Shown piece by piece: positions 45,993 to 55,576 of a DNA stretch of 64,000 nucleotides. Both the position numbers and the translations under genes were made by a program. The notes under the pieces are model-generated. The model saw only the letters and a program-made list of their open reading frames with translations, was not told the origin of the DNA and searched no databases. How positions within the stretch are numbered: position 1 is the first letter of the stretch; each line of letters starts with the position of its first letter. The stretch covers positions 4,190,001 through 4,254,000 of the forward strand of contig NZ_CP063779.1 of NCBI RefSeq assembly GCF_021596945.1. Direction: 5' to 3'. The DNA comes from Mongoliitalea daihaiensis (GTDB lineage: Bacteria; Bacteroidota; Bacteroidia; Cytophagales; Cyclobacteriaceae).

Positions 45993-46919
45993 ATGAATAG
46001 AACAATCAAAATACTCCTAGTGGGTTTAGTATTTCTAGGCTCACTTTCTCCAAGCTTTGCGCAGATAAAAGTATTGGTAGATATCCAAAAACAATTCTCC
46101 AATATCGAAAAAGTAGAAGTTTCTGGTGGAGCATTGGAGGTAGAATATACAGGAGGTGAGTTTGCAGAAGTGCAGGTAAACGCTTTCCTGGAGTCCAATA
46201 ACTATAATCAGGACATCGTTTTTGTAAGCGTAGGAAACGTACTTAAAATCTCTCATAAAGTAGATCAAGGCAATTGGGGAAATAACCGTACAAAAGGGTA
46301 TATACGGATTACTGGTCCCCGTGAGATGATTGTAGAAATGAGTGGAGGGTCTGGAAGTATCAAAGTAGAAAATATCAATTCTGAAGTAACAAGACTCTCG
46401 GTGAGTTCTGGCTCCATCAAAGCAAAAATGATTCAAGGAGATCTATTAGCAACAGCAAGTTCTGGAAGCATTACGTTAGAAAAAATCGATGGTAATATAT
46501 CCGGAAAAGTAAGTTCTGGGAATGCCAAAATCCTCGATGTTATGGGGGATGTGGAATACGCTTCTTCGAGTGGAGGAATTTCCATCAAAGACGTGGATGG
46601 ACGTGTCAATCTCCGGTTGACGTCTGGCAATGCTCAAGTAGAGGGTGTTACAAATTTAGGTGATGTATACCTTACTTCGGGAAACTTAAAAGCATCAAAA
46701 GTTGGTTTAAGCCCAAATACCCGGATTTCTGGAACTTCAGGAAATTTTACGATTCAAACTTATTCCAACCTTCAAGACTATAACTTCAATATGCGTGCAA
46801 GTTCCGGAAATATCACCATTGGGGGATCTCGAGGCGGCAAGAATATGATCATCAATAATGGTTCCGCATATGAAGTAAAGGGCTCAATATCCTCTGGTAA
46901 TATTTCGATTACTAACTAA
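45993..46919 (+). CDS. DUF4097/DUF2807-type head GIN domain exported protein
   Basis: 308 aa with signal peptide ending PSFAQ. The mature protein is a row of parallel beta-repeats with recurring (S)SG(S/N) turns (EMSGGSGSIKVENI, SVSSGSIKAKMI, ASSGSITLEKI, VSSGNAKILDV), a right-handed beta-helix as in head-GIN/DUF4097 proteins. Last gene of the ECF-led unit; twelve bases after the barrel gene. Cell location is exported; function unknown. Confidence 0.85.
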   Translation: MNRTIKILLVGLVFLGSLSPSFAQIKVLVDIQKQFSNIEKVEVSGGALEVEYTGGEFAEVQVNAFLESNNYNQDIVFVSVGNVLKISHKVDQGNWGNNRTKGYIRITGPREMIVEMSGGSGSIKVENINSEVTRLSVSSGSIKAKMIQGDLLATASSGSITLEKIDGNISGKVSSGNAKILDVMGDVEYASSSGGISIKDVDGRVNLRLTSGNAQVEGVTNLGDVYLTSGNLKASKVGLSPNTRISGTSGNFTIQTYSNLQDYNFNMRASSGNITIGGSRGGKNMIINNGSAYEVKGSISSGNISITN

Positions 46920-46950
46920 GATTGAATAGGAGGAAAAGTTAGCAAAAGCC

Positions 46951-46983
46951 AGACCCGGCAGGTTTTGAAAACCTGCCGGGTCT
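46951..46983. terminator. 33-bp perfect palindrome with one-base loop
   Basis: Sixteen-base arms (46951-46966 and 46968-46983; AGACCCGGCAGGTTTT and its complement) pair perfectly around G46967, 31 bases after the DUF4097 stop. Likely terminator of the ECF operon and member of a palindrome family seen elsewhere in the window. A partial copy of the arm (TTGCCGGGTTT) follows. Confidence 0.65.
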
Positions 46984-47130
46984 CTTGCCGGGTTTAAACA
47001 TGCCGTATCCTAGTCTCAGTTCTAACCGATAAACCATTCTATTCCCCATTGAGTTAAAAACTCTATAAAGAGTTTAACCGAATCTTTATCTTGGTATGGA
47101 TTCGGTTTTTTATTTTCAACTACTAACCAC

Positions 47131-48021
47131 ATGAAAGAGATACAAAAAGAAAAATTATCACAGGAGATTTTTGACATGTACGATTACTATGTACATGGGC
47201 AAATCAATAGAAGGCAATTTGTAGACAAACTTTCCAAATATGCAGTTGGAGGATTGACGGTTTCGGCTATCCTCTCGTACTTGATGCCCAATTATGCAGG
47301 CACTTTAAGATTCGGAGCTGATGATACTCGAGTGGATAGTTATTATGTTGAATATGACTCTCCTAAGGGTGGCGGCAAGATAAAGGGCCTACTCTGTATT
47401 CCCGCTAATCTTCAGGGAACTGCACCAGGAGTATTGGTTGTCCATGAAAACCGAGGACTGAATCCGTACATTGAAGATACGGCCAAGCAAGCCGCTTTGG
47501 ATGGATTTATTGCTTTTGCACCTGATATGCTTACTCCTTTTGGGGGATATCCGGGAACAGACGACGAGGGTCGCAGCATGCAGGCCAAGAGAGATAGATT
47601 TGAAATGCTGGAAGATTTTATTGCTGGCTATGAGTTTTTGAAAAATCAGGAAAACTGTACAGGTAATGTAGGTGTGGTAGGCTTTTGCTTTGGAGGTTGG
47701 ATTTCCAATATGATGGCCTGTAGAGTATCTGATTTGAAAGCAGCGGTTCCTTACTATGGTGGGCAAGCGATTTTAGAAGAGGTCCCTAACATCCAAGCAC
47801 CGATTCAATTACATTATGCAGATTTGGATACACGCGTCAATGAAGGCTGGGCTGCTTATGAGGTGGAACTTAAAAAACATGCAAAGCCATATGAGGTACA
47901 CTTCTACCCTGCTGTCAATCATGGATTCCACAACCACTCCACTCCCCGTTATGACAAAGAAGCCGCTGAGTTGGCTTGGGGAAGGACTGTAGGGTTTTTT
48001 AATGAGCATTTAAGAGGGTAA
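47131..48021 (+). CDS. Dienelactone hydrolase family protein
   Basis: 296 aa. An N-terminal segment NRRQFVDKLSKYAVGGLTVSAILSYL looks like a Tat-type signal or membrane anchor preceded by about 30 cytoplasmic residues. The alpha/beta hydrolase follows with GVLVVHENRGLNPY, nucleophile Cys in VGFCFGGW, Asp in YADLDTRVNEG and His in VNHGFHNHS, so the triad is complete. Related to carboxymethylenebutenolidase; substrate unknown. Terminator follows. Confidence 0.92.
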   Translation: MKEIQKEKLSQEIFDMYDYYVHGQINRRQFVDKLSKYAVGGLTVSAILSYLMPNYAGTLRFGADDTRVDSYYVEYDSPKGGGKIKGLLCIPANLQGTAPGVLVVHENRGLNPYIEDTAKQAALDGFIAFAPDMLTPFGGYPGTDDEGRSMQAKRDRFEMLEDFIAGYEFLKNQENCTGNVGVVGFCFGGWISNMMACRVSDLKAAVPYYGGQAILEEVPNIQAPIQLHYADLDTRVNEGWAAYEVELKKHAKPYEVHFYPAVNHGFHNHSTPRYDKEAAELAWGRTVGFFNEHLRG

Positions 48022-48064
48022 AATAAAGTTGAAATAAAAAACTGATTCAATGGGTAATCAAAAT

Positions 48065-48092
48065 AAAAAAGGAGCTGAATCGCTCCTTTTTT
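48065..48092. terminator. Rho-independent terminator between convergent genes
   Basis: AAAAAAGGAGC (48065-48075) pairs with GCTCCTTTTTT (48082-48092); T-tract on both strands. Serves the hydrolase and the SusD gene. Confidence 0.85.
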
Positions 48093-48112
48093 ATTTCTAT
48101 TAGTGTGTCATG

Positions 48113-49495
48113 TTATCTATTGACGTAAGCATCCCAGTTTAACTCTGATTGTGGATGAGGGAATTGGGTGAATACAGTACCACCATCAAAGGAAGTATCG
48201 ATTTCATTGAGTTTATCATACCTTCTGGCATCGATCCAACGATGTCCCCATGGTTCAGCCCAAAGAGAGTATCTTCTTTGATACAAGATCTCATCAATCA
48301 AGGCTGCTTGGGTAGTAGCCCCAGTATAAGCCCCTATATTTGCAGCATTCCTGATGATGTTAATAGCTTCTATTGCTTGAGCAGTTTGTCCCAAATTAGC
48401 ATGTGCTTCTGCTTTTAAGAGAATCAATTCTTCGTTACGTATAAATGGAATAGAAGAGGTATTTAAAGGCCATCTTCTGTCTTGAAATCTACCTTCCAAG
48501 GTACCAAAGTCTGTAGAAACAGTAATTGGCGGGTTGGTTCTTTCGAAGAATTTATTAGTAACTCTCAAGTCACCTGGGGTTGCGTCTCTGATTACTGATG
48601 GGTGTACCACTACCATCGTATTCAAAATAGCATTTGGAACATAAAACAGTGGATTGAAAATATCAGGTGGAGCACCGTAAGGATGAGCCGGCCCGGCATT
48701 CAAATTTCCATTCAAATTCATGAAGGAAGCTTCCAAGGCAGTCAATACCCCATTCCAGTCTTTTCTATAGGCATTCAATCGTGCAGTGATTGCCCTATTT
48801 ATTTGCCTGATACCAGCATTCGTATTGAAACCGTTAAATCCAGCGGTCAATCGTAAGGGGAAATTACCACCGCCAGCTGCAACCAAATCCTGGTCAGCTT
48901 CATCTAAAATTGTTCTGATGTGGTTCAAGGCTTCATCGTAACTGACAAAAGGTCCTGGATTCAGAGGATCAGCAATATCAATTCGGATTCCATTTTGATA
49001 AACAAAATTAGCAGGAATCATAAATTGGTATCCTTTAATCGTTTTAGCAAATCCAGCTACGGCTCTTTTAGATGTTTCATTGAGCGTAGCTGCATTATTA
49101 GCTGCATTTATTAAGACATCGGCTTGCTTGATTGCTTGAAAAGGTGCAGCCCAAGAGCCTCCACCAGTGGCCCCGAAGCCAAAGTATGAGCGATCAGGAA
49201 CTCTACCTGCCTGTCCCAACCAATCCGTTTGGAAACGAGGGTCAGAACCGTTCAAGTACCATATCTCTCTACCGAAGGTATTCCAAGCTTGAGAAACGTT
49301 GGTCACATATCCTCTATGTCGGGCTTCTAAACCAGTCAATAAGAATTGTATCTGCTCATTGGAAGCGTTGTTACTAACCGACTCTACGGAGGGGTTGTTT
49401 GGATCAATTATTTCATCCAACTGCAAGGGATTACAAGCAAACAATGTACTTGCTACCACCGCTGCTAACCCTATATATTTATTTAACTTTTTCAT
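48113..49495 (-). CDS. SusD/RagB family nutrient-binding lipoprotein
   Basis: 460 aa. Lipobox TLFAC near residue 21. SusD-like helices and the C-terminal region EEILYQRRYSLW-type motif (ALIDEILYQRRYSLWAEPWG) with HRWIDARRYDKL. Partner of the SusC 18 bases upstream on the same strand. No enzyme gene beside it to show the substrate. Confidence 0.92.
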   Translation of the reverse strand: MKKLNKYIGLAAVVASTLFACNPLQLDEIIDPNNPSVESVSNNASNEQIQFLLTGLEARHRGYVTNVSQAWNTFGREIWYLNGSDPRFQTDWLGQAGRVPDRSYFGFGATGGGSWAAPFQAIKQADVLINAANNAATLNETSKRAVAGFAKTIKGYQFMIPANFVYQNGIRIDIADPLNPGPFVSYDEALNHIRTILDEADQDLVAAGGGNFPLRLTAGFNGFNTNAGIRQINRAITARLNAYRKDWNGVLTALEASFMNLNGNLNAGPAHPYGAPPDIFNPLFYVPNAILNTMVVVHPSVIRDATPGDLRVTNKFFERTNPPITVSTDFGTLEGRFQDRRWPLNTSSIPFIRNEELILLKAEAHANLGQTAQAIEAINIIRNAANIGAYTGATTQAALIDEILYQRRYSLWAEPWGHRWIDARRYDKLNEIDTSFDGGTVFTQFPHPQSELNWDAYVNR

Positions 49496-49513
49496 TGTTC
49501 TTGGCGTTAGTTT

Positions 49514-52495
49514 TTAGAAGTCTACGGTCACGTGGAAGAAGATTCTTCTTGGAGTTGGATATGGAGTGATGTCCACATTATTCCCAACCGCTTGAGCACC
49601 GAAGGTGGATGTTTCAGGGTCATAACCAAAGTAATTGGTAAACAAGAATGCGTTATTCACCGAAGTACCTAGTCTGATATTTTCTACACTATTTCCAAAG
49701 AATTGATTGATAGATGCTTTGGGCACATTGTAATACAGACCAATTTCTCTGATTTTTAAGAATGTAGCATCCTGTACCCAACGTCCTGCATTGTTGAATG
49801 GTGCAGGTGGTCGCTGTCTACCATTTGGAATCCCATCTCCGTTATCATCATCAAACCAACCTTTGGTAGTACCGCCAGCATCAGTTAAGAAAGTACTCAA
49901 GTTAACATTATCACCTCTATGTCTATACTCCATCAAGAACGAGAGCTCAAAGTTTTTCGCAATGGTAAAGTTATTCACCATAGACATGTTGTAACGTGGC
50001 TGAGCATCGCCCCAAATCGTAAACCCACCGGTAATGCTTGGGTCGGCAGGAGTACCGATGATAGTCGTTGGAGAAAAGCCTTCTGCATAAAGAAATGTAC
50101 CTAATGCCGTACCAAAACCGCCTGCAAAGTAGGTAGGAATTCCTAGCCTTGTTAAGGTCAATCTGTTATGCCAATACATTACCCTGGTATCCCAACTAAA
50201 ATTAGGTTTTTGTATCACCGTACCAAACAAAGATAATTCAAGTCCTCGGTTTTCTAGCTCGGCCTCATTACTTGGTGTAGTAGTCACACCGGTTGAAGGA
50301 GATAAGGAAAGGTTTTGAAGATTATTTTGAGTTCTTTTGATATAATAAGTGGCCTCCAAACCGATTCGGTTATTGAAGAAACCTGCATCCAAACCAAATT
50401 CCAATTCCGTTGCTGTTTCAGGGATGATTTGTCTATTACCTACCTGTGTTGATACTACAGAGCCTAGTAAACCGCCAATATTCGAACCTCCTAGTGGAGT
50501 GAATGTTGTTCCAAAATTAACCGGACCTGCTGTTTCCCCATAAGCAATTCTTGGCTTCAATGCAGAAACAGTAGATTTATTGGTCCAAAAATCGAAGTTA
50601 GCCAAGTTGACTGCTACCGATGCTCTTGGGAAAGCAAAGAATTTATTAGGGTCCCCATTTAAGGTTGACTTATCCCAACGGATACCTACTGTACCGATGA
50701 TTTTATCCTCAAAATTGGCTTCTTGCTGCAAGAAAATACCGGCCTCTTGTATTGTGGAGAAAAACTGGCTTTCTACTTGTTGTACAGTCGCTTGCTGAAT
50801 ATTCAATTGACCTGGAGCTAATCCCCTTCCTCTATTGAATAAGTTGTTATTTTCAAGATCTAAGCGTACCAAACCTGCCTGAGAGTTCATATTCACTCTT
50901 CCTAAATTCCAGTTGTAAACCAAACTTGCCTGAAGATTTGTATTAAAGCTTTCTTGCTTGCCCCATAAGACATCTCCGGGGATAGGTTGGGCTCTTTGGA
51001 ACTGTAAAAATTCAGGTAAATACACTAAAGTAGTATTTTGTAGGAAATCCAAGCCACCACTTAACTCAAATGTCATATAGCTGTTAGCTGTCTTGAAGAC
51101 ATTTGCATCTAATTTAAACGATTGTAAAAACCTATTGACCATAGAATTATTAATTCCATGATCTGTTACAGCGACAGGGTTTTCCGCGAAATAAGGATTG
51201 ATAGGATAAGTCCCATCTGCATTCCTTCTCAAATCATAATAATTAGGCACGTAAGCAATGTTATAGCCTATAGATGCTCCTGTGTTGTTTTGGTTACCCG
51301 TAAAACCTCTATCAGAATTACTTCGAATATAATTTGAAGATACACTAATTCTAAATACATCTGAAATCTTATGATCTATATTAGCACGGACGGAATACCG
51401 TTGAAATCCCGTATTTCTAACCGTTCCCTCCTCATCAGCAATATTTGCAGATACGAAGAATTTAGTATTTTCTTTTCCTCCTGTTACTGTCAAACGGGAA
51501 TTCAGTAACCTTGCAGGATTGTTGTAGAAATAATCCTCGTAATCCACAAATGTATTGGTAGCCACAGCATTTCTAAACCGTTCCAATTCAATCGGCCTTC
51601 TATTTTCAGGGAAAAAGAAATTTATCTTATCCTCAGACCAATCATCCACACCTAGTAAACGAAGAGGAGTAGCAGATCCTATATCTTGTGAAAACGACAC
51701 CTTAGTTTTTCCTTCGGACCCACGCTTAGTCGTGATAATAATTACTCCCGCATTGGCGCGCGTACCATAAATGGCAGCAGCCGATGGGCCTTTCAACACC
51801 TCAATTGTCTCAATATCATTTGGATTTAAATCTGCTAGACGGTTAGCACCATCATCCTGATTGGATCCACCAGCACCTGAAACTGATGCTCTACCTGTAC
51901 GCTGGAAAGAGTTGTTGATATACACACCATCCACGATAATCAAAGGCTGGGATCCTCCTGTCAAGGTAGATATACCTCTCAATTGGATAGATACACCGCC
52001 TCCTGGAGCGCCGGAATTGGATCGAATGGTAGCTCCAGCAATTTTACCATACAAGGCACCATCTGTGGTTTGAATCGTTGTCGTTCCAGTCAATTCCTTG
52101 GATGATACGGATGAAACTGCATTGGCCAAGTTACTTCGTTTGACAGAAGACGCCAAACCTGTCACAATCACTTCCTCCAAATTGGTAGCATCCTGCCTCA
52201 AAGAAACAGTAATGGAACCAGTGGTTGATGTGACAGGGATTGATTGACTCACATACCCTAAAGAGGATACCACCAAAACAGCATTAGCGTTGCCACTGAT
52301 GCCAATAGTAAACCTGCCATCCAAGTCAGTAACTGATCCTTGGGTGGTATTTCGGACCAAGATAGTAGCGCCTATTAAGGGCTCCCCGGACCGATCATCT
52401 CGTACAGTACCCGAAACGGTGTACTGCGCCATACTCCAACCTGTTGTAAACAACAGCAGGAGAATGGCCATGCTGGATTTGTAAATTTGTTTCAT
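49514..52495 (-). CDS. SusC/RagA family TonB-linked outer membrane protein
   Basis: 993 aa from MKQIYKSSMAILLLL (ATG 52495; a farther start at 52516 adds seven residues). Signal peptide ending SMAQY, CarboxypepD_reg-like domain (SGTVRDDRSGEPLIGATILV), TonB box-like EEVIVTGLA, plug with ANAGVIIITTKRGSEG, and a 22-strand-type barrel. A -7 element lies about 50 bases upstream. Divergent in sequence from the first SusC at 9602. Confidence 0.94.
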   Translation of the reverse strand: MKQIYKSSMAILLLLFTTGWSMAQYTVSGTVRDDRSGEPLIGATILVRNTTQGSVTDLDGRFTIGISGNANAVLVVSSLGYVSQSIPVTSTTGSITVSLRQDATNLEEVIVTGLASSVKRSNLANAVSSVSSKELTGTTTIQTTDGALYGKIAGATIRSNSGAPGGGVSIQLRGISTLTGGSQPLIIVDGVYINNSFQRTGRASVSGAGGSNQDDGANRLADLNPNDIETIEVLKGPSAAAIYGTRANAGVIIITTKRGSEGKTKVSFSQDIGSATPLRLLGVDDWSEDKINFFFPENRRPIELERFRNAVATNTFVDYEDYFYNNPARLLNSRLTVTGGKENTKFFVSANIADEEGTVRNTGFQRYSVRANIDHKISDVFRISVSSNYIRSNSDRGFTGNQNNTGASIGYNIAYVPNYYDLRRNADGTYPINPYFAENPVAVTDHGINNSMVNRFLQSFKLDANVFKTANSYMTFELSGGLDFLQNTTLVYLPEFLQFQRAQPIPGDVLWGKQESFNTNLQASLVYNWNLGRVNMNSQAGLVRLDLENNNLFNRGRGLAPGQLNIQQATVQQVESQFFSTIQEAGIFLQQEANFEDKIIGTVGIRWDKSTLNGDPNKFFAFPRASVAVNLANFDFWTNKSTVSALKPRIAYGETAGPVNFGTTFTPLGGSNIGGLLGSVVSTQVGNRQIIPETATELEFGLDAGFFNNRIGLEATYYIKRTQNNLQNLSLSPSTGVTTTPSNEAELENRGLELSLFGTVIQKPNFSWDTRVMYWHNRLTLTRLGIPTYFAGGFGTALGTFLYAEGFSPTTIIGTPADPSITGGFTIWGDAQPRYNMSMVNNFTIAKNFELSFLMEYRHRGDNVNLSTFLTDAGGTTKGWFDDDNGDGIPNGRQRPPAPFNNAGRWVQDATFLKIREIGLYYNVPKASINQFFGNSVENIRLGTSVNNAFLFTNYFGYDPETSTFGAQAVGNNVDITPYPTPRRIFFHVTVDF

Positions 52496-52545
52496 AGAAT
52501 TTTGTTTGGGAATCACTAACTAATTTCAAACTCAAATTAAATGTA

Positions 52546-52553
52546 CAAATTTA
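52546..52553 (-). promoter_or_regulatory. -7 element TAAATTTG upstream of the second susC
   Basis: Exact TAnnTTTG on the minus strand, transcript start about 45 bases before the susC ATG; the same octamer lies upstream of the first susC and of mazE. No -33 TTG at normal distance. Confidence 0.4.
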
Positions 52554-52705
52554 ATTTTTAGCCGTCTACTTTATAGGTGGTTTATTTTTTATTTCAATTT
52601 TGAAAAATCAAGAAATAAAATATCTGAAGTATGCTCAAAAAAAACAACTTAATAGTCTTATCTTAATAAACAGCAGAATTAACTACCAACTATCCAATCA
52701 GTATA

Positions 52706-55567
52706 TTATTTGCCTGCATACACAAAAGGCGCCCAAATCACAGGATCTTGGTAAAACGCCCCCATTACCCCTGAAATCATATGTCTTTTAACAGCATTTA
52801 AGGCTTTATCCGCAGGAATATCTTGATTGAACACCAAGTCATATAAAAGTGTCATTAGCACCATTGTTCCTTGATCACTGACTGGCCACAGAGATAATAA
52901 AGTGCCATTAGCTCCAGCGATCATTAATGCTGAATTTAAACCATTGATGCCTTCCCCACGATAATATTTCCCTGTGCCTGTATCGCAGGCGCTCAAAATC
53001 GCCAAATCAGCCTGTAAGTTCATTTTTGCTATTTCTGGGGCTATCAAAAAAGTATCCTCAGTCCCATCCCCTTCTGGCGGAGAAGTCATCATCAAGCCAG
53101 CAAGTTCCGGTATCGCCTCGTAAGCAAACCCGTGGGTAGCAATATGAACAAAACGATAATTCGCTAATTCACCACTTCTATCAAGTTCTTTAACTACCGA
53201 TTCACGCATGTCTCGGTCAATTAACACCTTGGCTTCTGGTATCATGGCCTGAATCATCTGCACCTCTTTGAGTGTACCAGCCAAATAATCGGCTTGTAAG
53301 CCAAAGCCCAGTTTGGCTAATTCCATGGATATATTGCTCCCTTGATTTAATTTTTTCTGGACATCCGATTGCACTTGCAAAAAACCCAACAACCCTCTCT
53401 CAACAGTTCCTACTTGAGGTGACTTCCCTTGATACGTTGCTCCACCCATAGCAATCACAGGTTTGCGATCATCGCTGTAAGTTCTTTTTCGAACTTCCTG
53501 TAAGACTGTCATCGAAGGTATGTAAGCTATCTCAAAATTTTCAATTAAATAGGATCCTGATCGGTCCATAAATGATTCAAAAGGCAACAAATTCAAATGT
53601 TCCTCAGCACTGATAATCAACGATATTTTTCCTTGAAGCCTTGAAATAATGGGCTGGATTAGGTAATCATGCCAAAACGACAAAAAATCATTTCTAACAG
53701 GAATCAAATCCTGGTCATAGGATTTAAGTAATTCCCGGGTGATTTCAAATGCCTCCTCAAAATGCTGAGAGGTAAATGCCTGCTCTTTGGATGCATACCG
53801 GATCAAGCTTCCGTTTACTACATCTTCTAAAGGACCTGCTTTTACCCCGTTCAGCGCATCGGGTCTCCCTGAAAATCGGTTGATATACTTTTTCTTGAGC
53901 GTTAGCCAAGCATCAATAGGGTAATGCTGATGAATACTTGCCTGCTCCTTAGTAACCACATGAATAATGATACCACCAGGCCTATTCCCCGTAGAGTAAT
54001 AAATGAGTGCTTCTTCGGGTTTTAGCAAGGCTTGTGCTTGTTTTAGGGTCATAGGTTTCACCGCCGGATTCAAACGCTCTCTCAAAAAACGACTTCGGTT
54101 TTGCTCTTGAGCCAAAAATAAACCTTCCGAATCCTTCAAACGCTCATAACTTAAAATCAATCCTCCATAAGCTGAACTTTGCGCATCCATCATGGTCAAT
54201 TGTTGAGAAGGAGAAAGTCTACTTCTATAGCTTTCAGTGATAGCGATAGCCCTTTTGAATAAGTCTACGGACTCTACATATTGACTTTCATAATTAGCTA
54301 AAAAACCAGCATTATTATACAACAACTGTGCGTCCGAGATTTGACCTGAACGAAGTCTTTTCTCTGCTAAAGAAATTAATAATTGTTTGGCCTCAGTTGG
54401 TTTCTTTTCCCGGTATAAAAAAGAGGCATAGTTTCCTCCAATAATATCCTCTAAGGCTGGGTCTCCCTTGGCAAGTGTATTTGCTTTTTGGAAAAATTGA
54501 CTCATGAGTCTGTATTCCTCAGGATTGGTAGTCATCAATAAACTGGATACCAAATAATTATACGCCTTTACTTGAAACATTTTATTATTAAGAATCTCAG
54601 CTGCAGTCAATAAACTCATTGCATCTCTGGCTTTTTCTCCAGGTCTTTCTAATAAATCAAGTGCAAGTACTTTCTTATCCTGTAAGTACAAAGAATAGGT
54701 ATTGGGAAAAACAAGCGGGACTTGATCATGCGCTCGTAGTCCAAGTTCAGCATTGACCAGAGATTCCCCATAGTTGAATGCACTCAAATCAGCAACAGAC
54801 AAATAATAGAAACCCGATGCACGAAAATGACTCAAATGAATATCTTGACCCGATTGCTGAATGAATGATTTCATCAGGGGAATCCCATTTTGGTAATCTC
54901 CAACTTCGAGTCTCCCTTGGGCTTCAAAAAATTGCAGTGTATTTGAGAAGTAAGGAATTGGTACAGGCCATGATTTCATTCGCTGTATCAATACTTGTGT
55001 TTTGCTGCATGCCTTTCCTTGTGCCCAAAGATTGAAACATTCACCCATCTCTTGAAAAAAGAAAGCATTATTCCTATAAATAGGGGCAATTCTGCGGCTT
55101 TCAGAAACCAATTCACTCAAGGGTAAAGCCAAATACTTATTTAATAAGGTTAGATCTTCTTCAAGTAGCCTCGGAGCATCCGGATTGCCATTCACCTGAT
55201 AGGCGTAATGCATGTAGCGTTTCGCTTCCTCCAACTGCCCTTGCACTGCAAAATTACATACCCCAACAGCCAATGCATGATAATCCAAGGGAGATAAGTT
55301 GACCCCATTCAACCAATATTTCAAGGCTTTTTCCTTGTCCTTCAACATCAGCTGTGAATAAGACATCAACACGTATCCCCAATGCGAATCAGGGGAAACT
55401 TGAATCATCTCATCGCAGACCTTCGCCATGGCAAGAGCATCTTTCCTTTCAAAAGCCTGAGAATACTTCGTTAGATAAGCATTAAAATCCTGCTGTGCAC
55501 TTAGGGATTCCATGCTAAAAAGCATAACAACCAATCCGATAAAATGCCAATAACTATTTTTTTTCAT
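52706..55567 (-). CDS. Exported TPR-CHAT caspase-like protease
   Basis: 953 aa. Signal peptide ending LSAQQ near residue 25, TPR-like helical repeats (about 30-480), and a C-terminal CHAT domain (about 600-953). The catalytic His is in VHIATHGFAY and the Cys in AILSACDTGTGKYYRGEG, followed by LMIAGANGTLLSLWPVSD, so the peptidase dyad is intact. CHAT proteases are caspase/separase relatives cutting protein partners; here the signal peptide places it outside the cytoplasm. Last gene of a tight operon behind two paralogous exported proteins (9-base gap). Confidence 0.9.
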   Translation of the reverse strand: MKKNSYWHFIGLVVMLFSMESLSAQQDFNAYLTKYSQAFERKDALAMAKVCDEMIQVSPDSHWGYVLMSYSQLMLKDKEKALKYWLNGVNLSPLDYHALAVGVCNFAVQGQLEEAKRYMHYAYQVNGNPDAPRLLEEDLTLLNKYLALPLSELVSESRRIAPIYRNNAFFFQEMGECFNLWAQGKACSKTQVLIQRMKSWPVPIPYFSNTLQFFEAQGRLEVGDYQNGIPLMKSFIQQSGQDIHLSHFRASGFYYLSVADLSAFNYGESLVNAELGLRAHDQVPLVFPNTYSLYLQDKKVLALDLLERPGEKARDAMSLLTAAEILNNKMFQVKAYNYLVSSLLMTTNPEEYRLMSQFFQKANTLAKGDPALEDIIGGNYASFLYREKKPTEAKQLLISLAEKRLRSGQISDAQLLYNNAGFLANYESQYVESVDLFKRAIAITESYRSRLSPSQQLTMMDAQSSAYGGLILSYERLKDSEGLFLAQEQNRSRFLRERLNPAVKPMTLKQAQALLKPEEALIYYSTGNRPGGIIIHVVTKEQASIHQHYPIDAWLTLKKKYINRFSGRPDALNGVKAGPLEDVVNGSLIRYASKEQAFTSQHFEEAFEITRELLKSYDQDLIPVRNDFLSFWHDYLIQPIISRLQGKISLIISAEEHLNLLPFESFMDRSGSYLIENFEIAYIPSMTVLQEVRKRTYSDDRKPVIAMGGATYQGKSPQVGTVERGLLGFLQVQSDVQKKLNQGSNISMELAKLGFGLQADYLAGTLKEVQMIQAMIPEAKVLIDRDMRESVVKELDRSGELANYRFVHIATHGFAYEAIPELAGLMMTSPPEGDGTEDTFLIAPEIAKMNLQADLAILSACDTGTGKYYRGEGINGLNSALMIAGANGTLLSLWPVSDQGTMVLMTLLYDLVFNQDIPADKALNAVKRHMISGVMGAFYQDPVIWAPFVYAGK

Positions 55568-55576
55568 ATCAACCCC

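Noticed and set aside
47389-47766. 125-aa frame opposite the dienelactone hydrolase
   Set aside because: Antisense shadow of the catalytic domain with random-looking composition.
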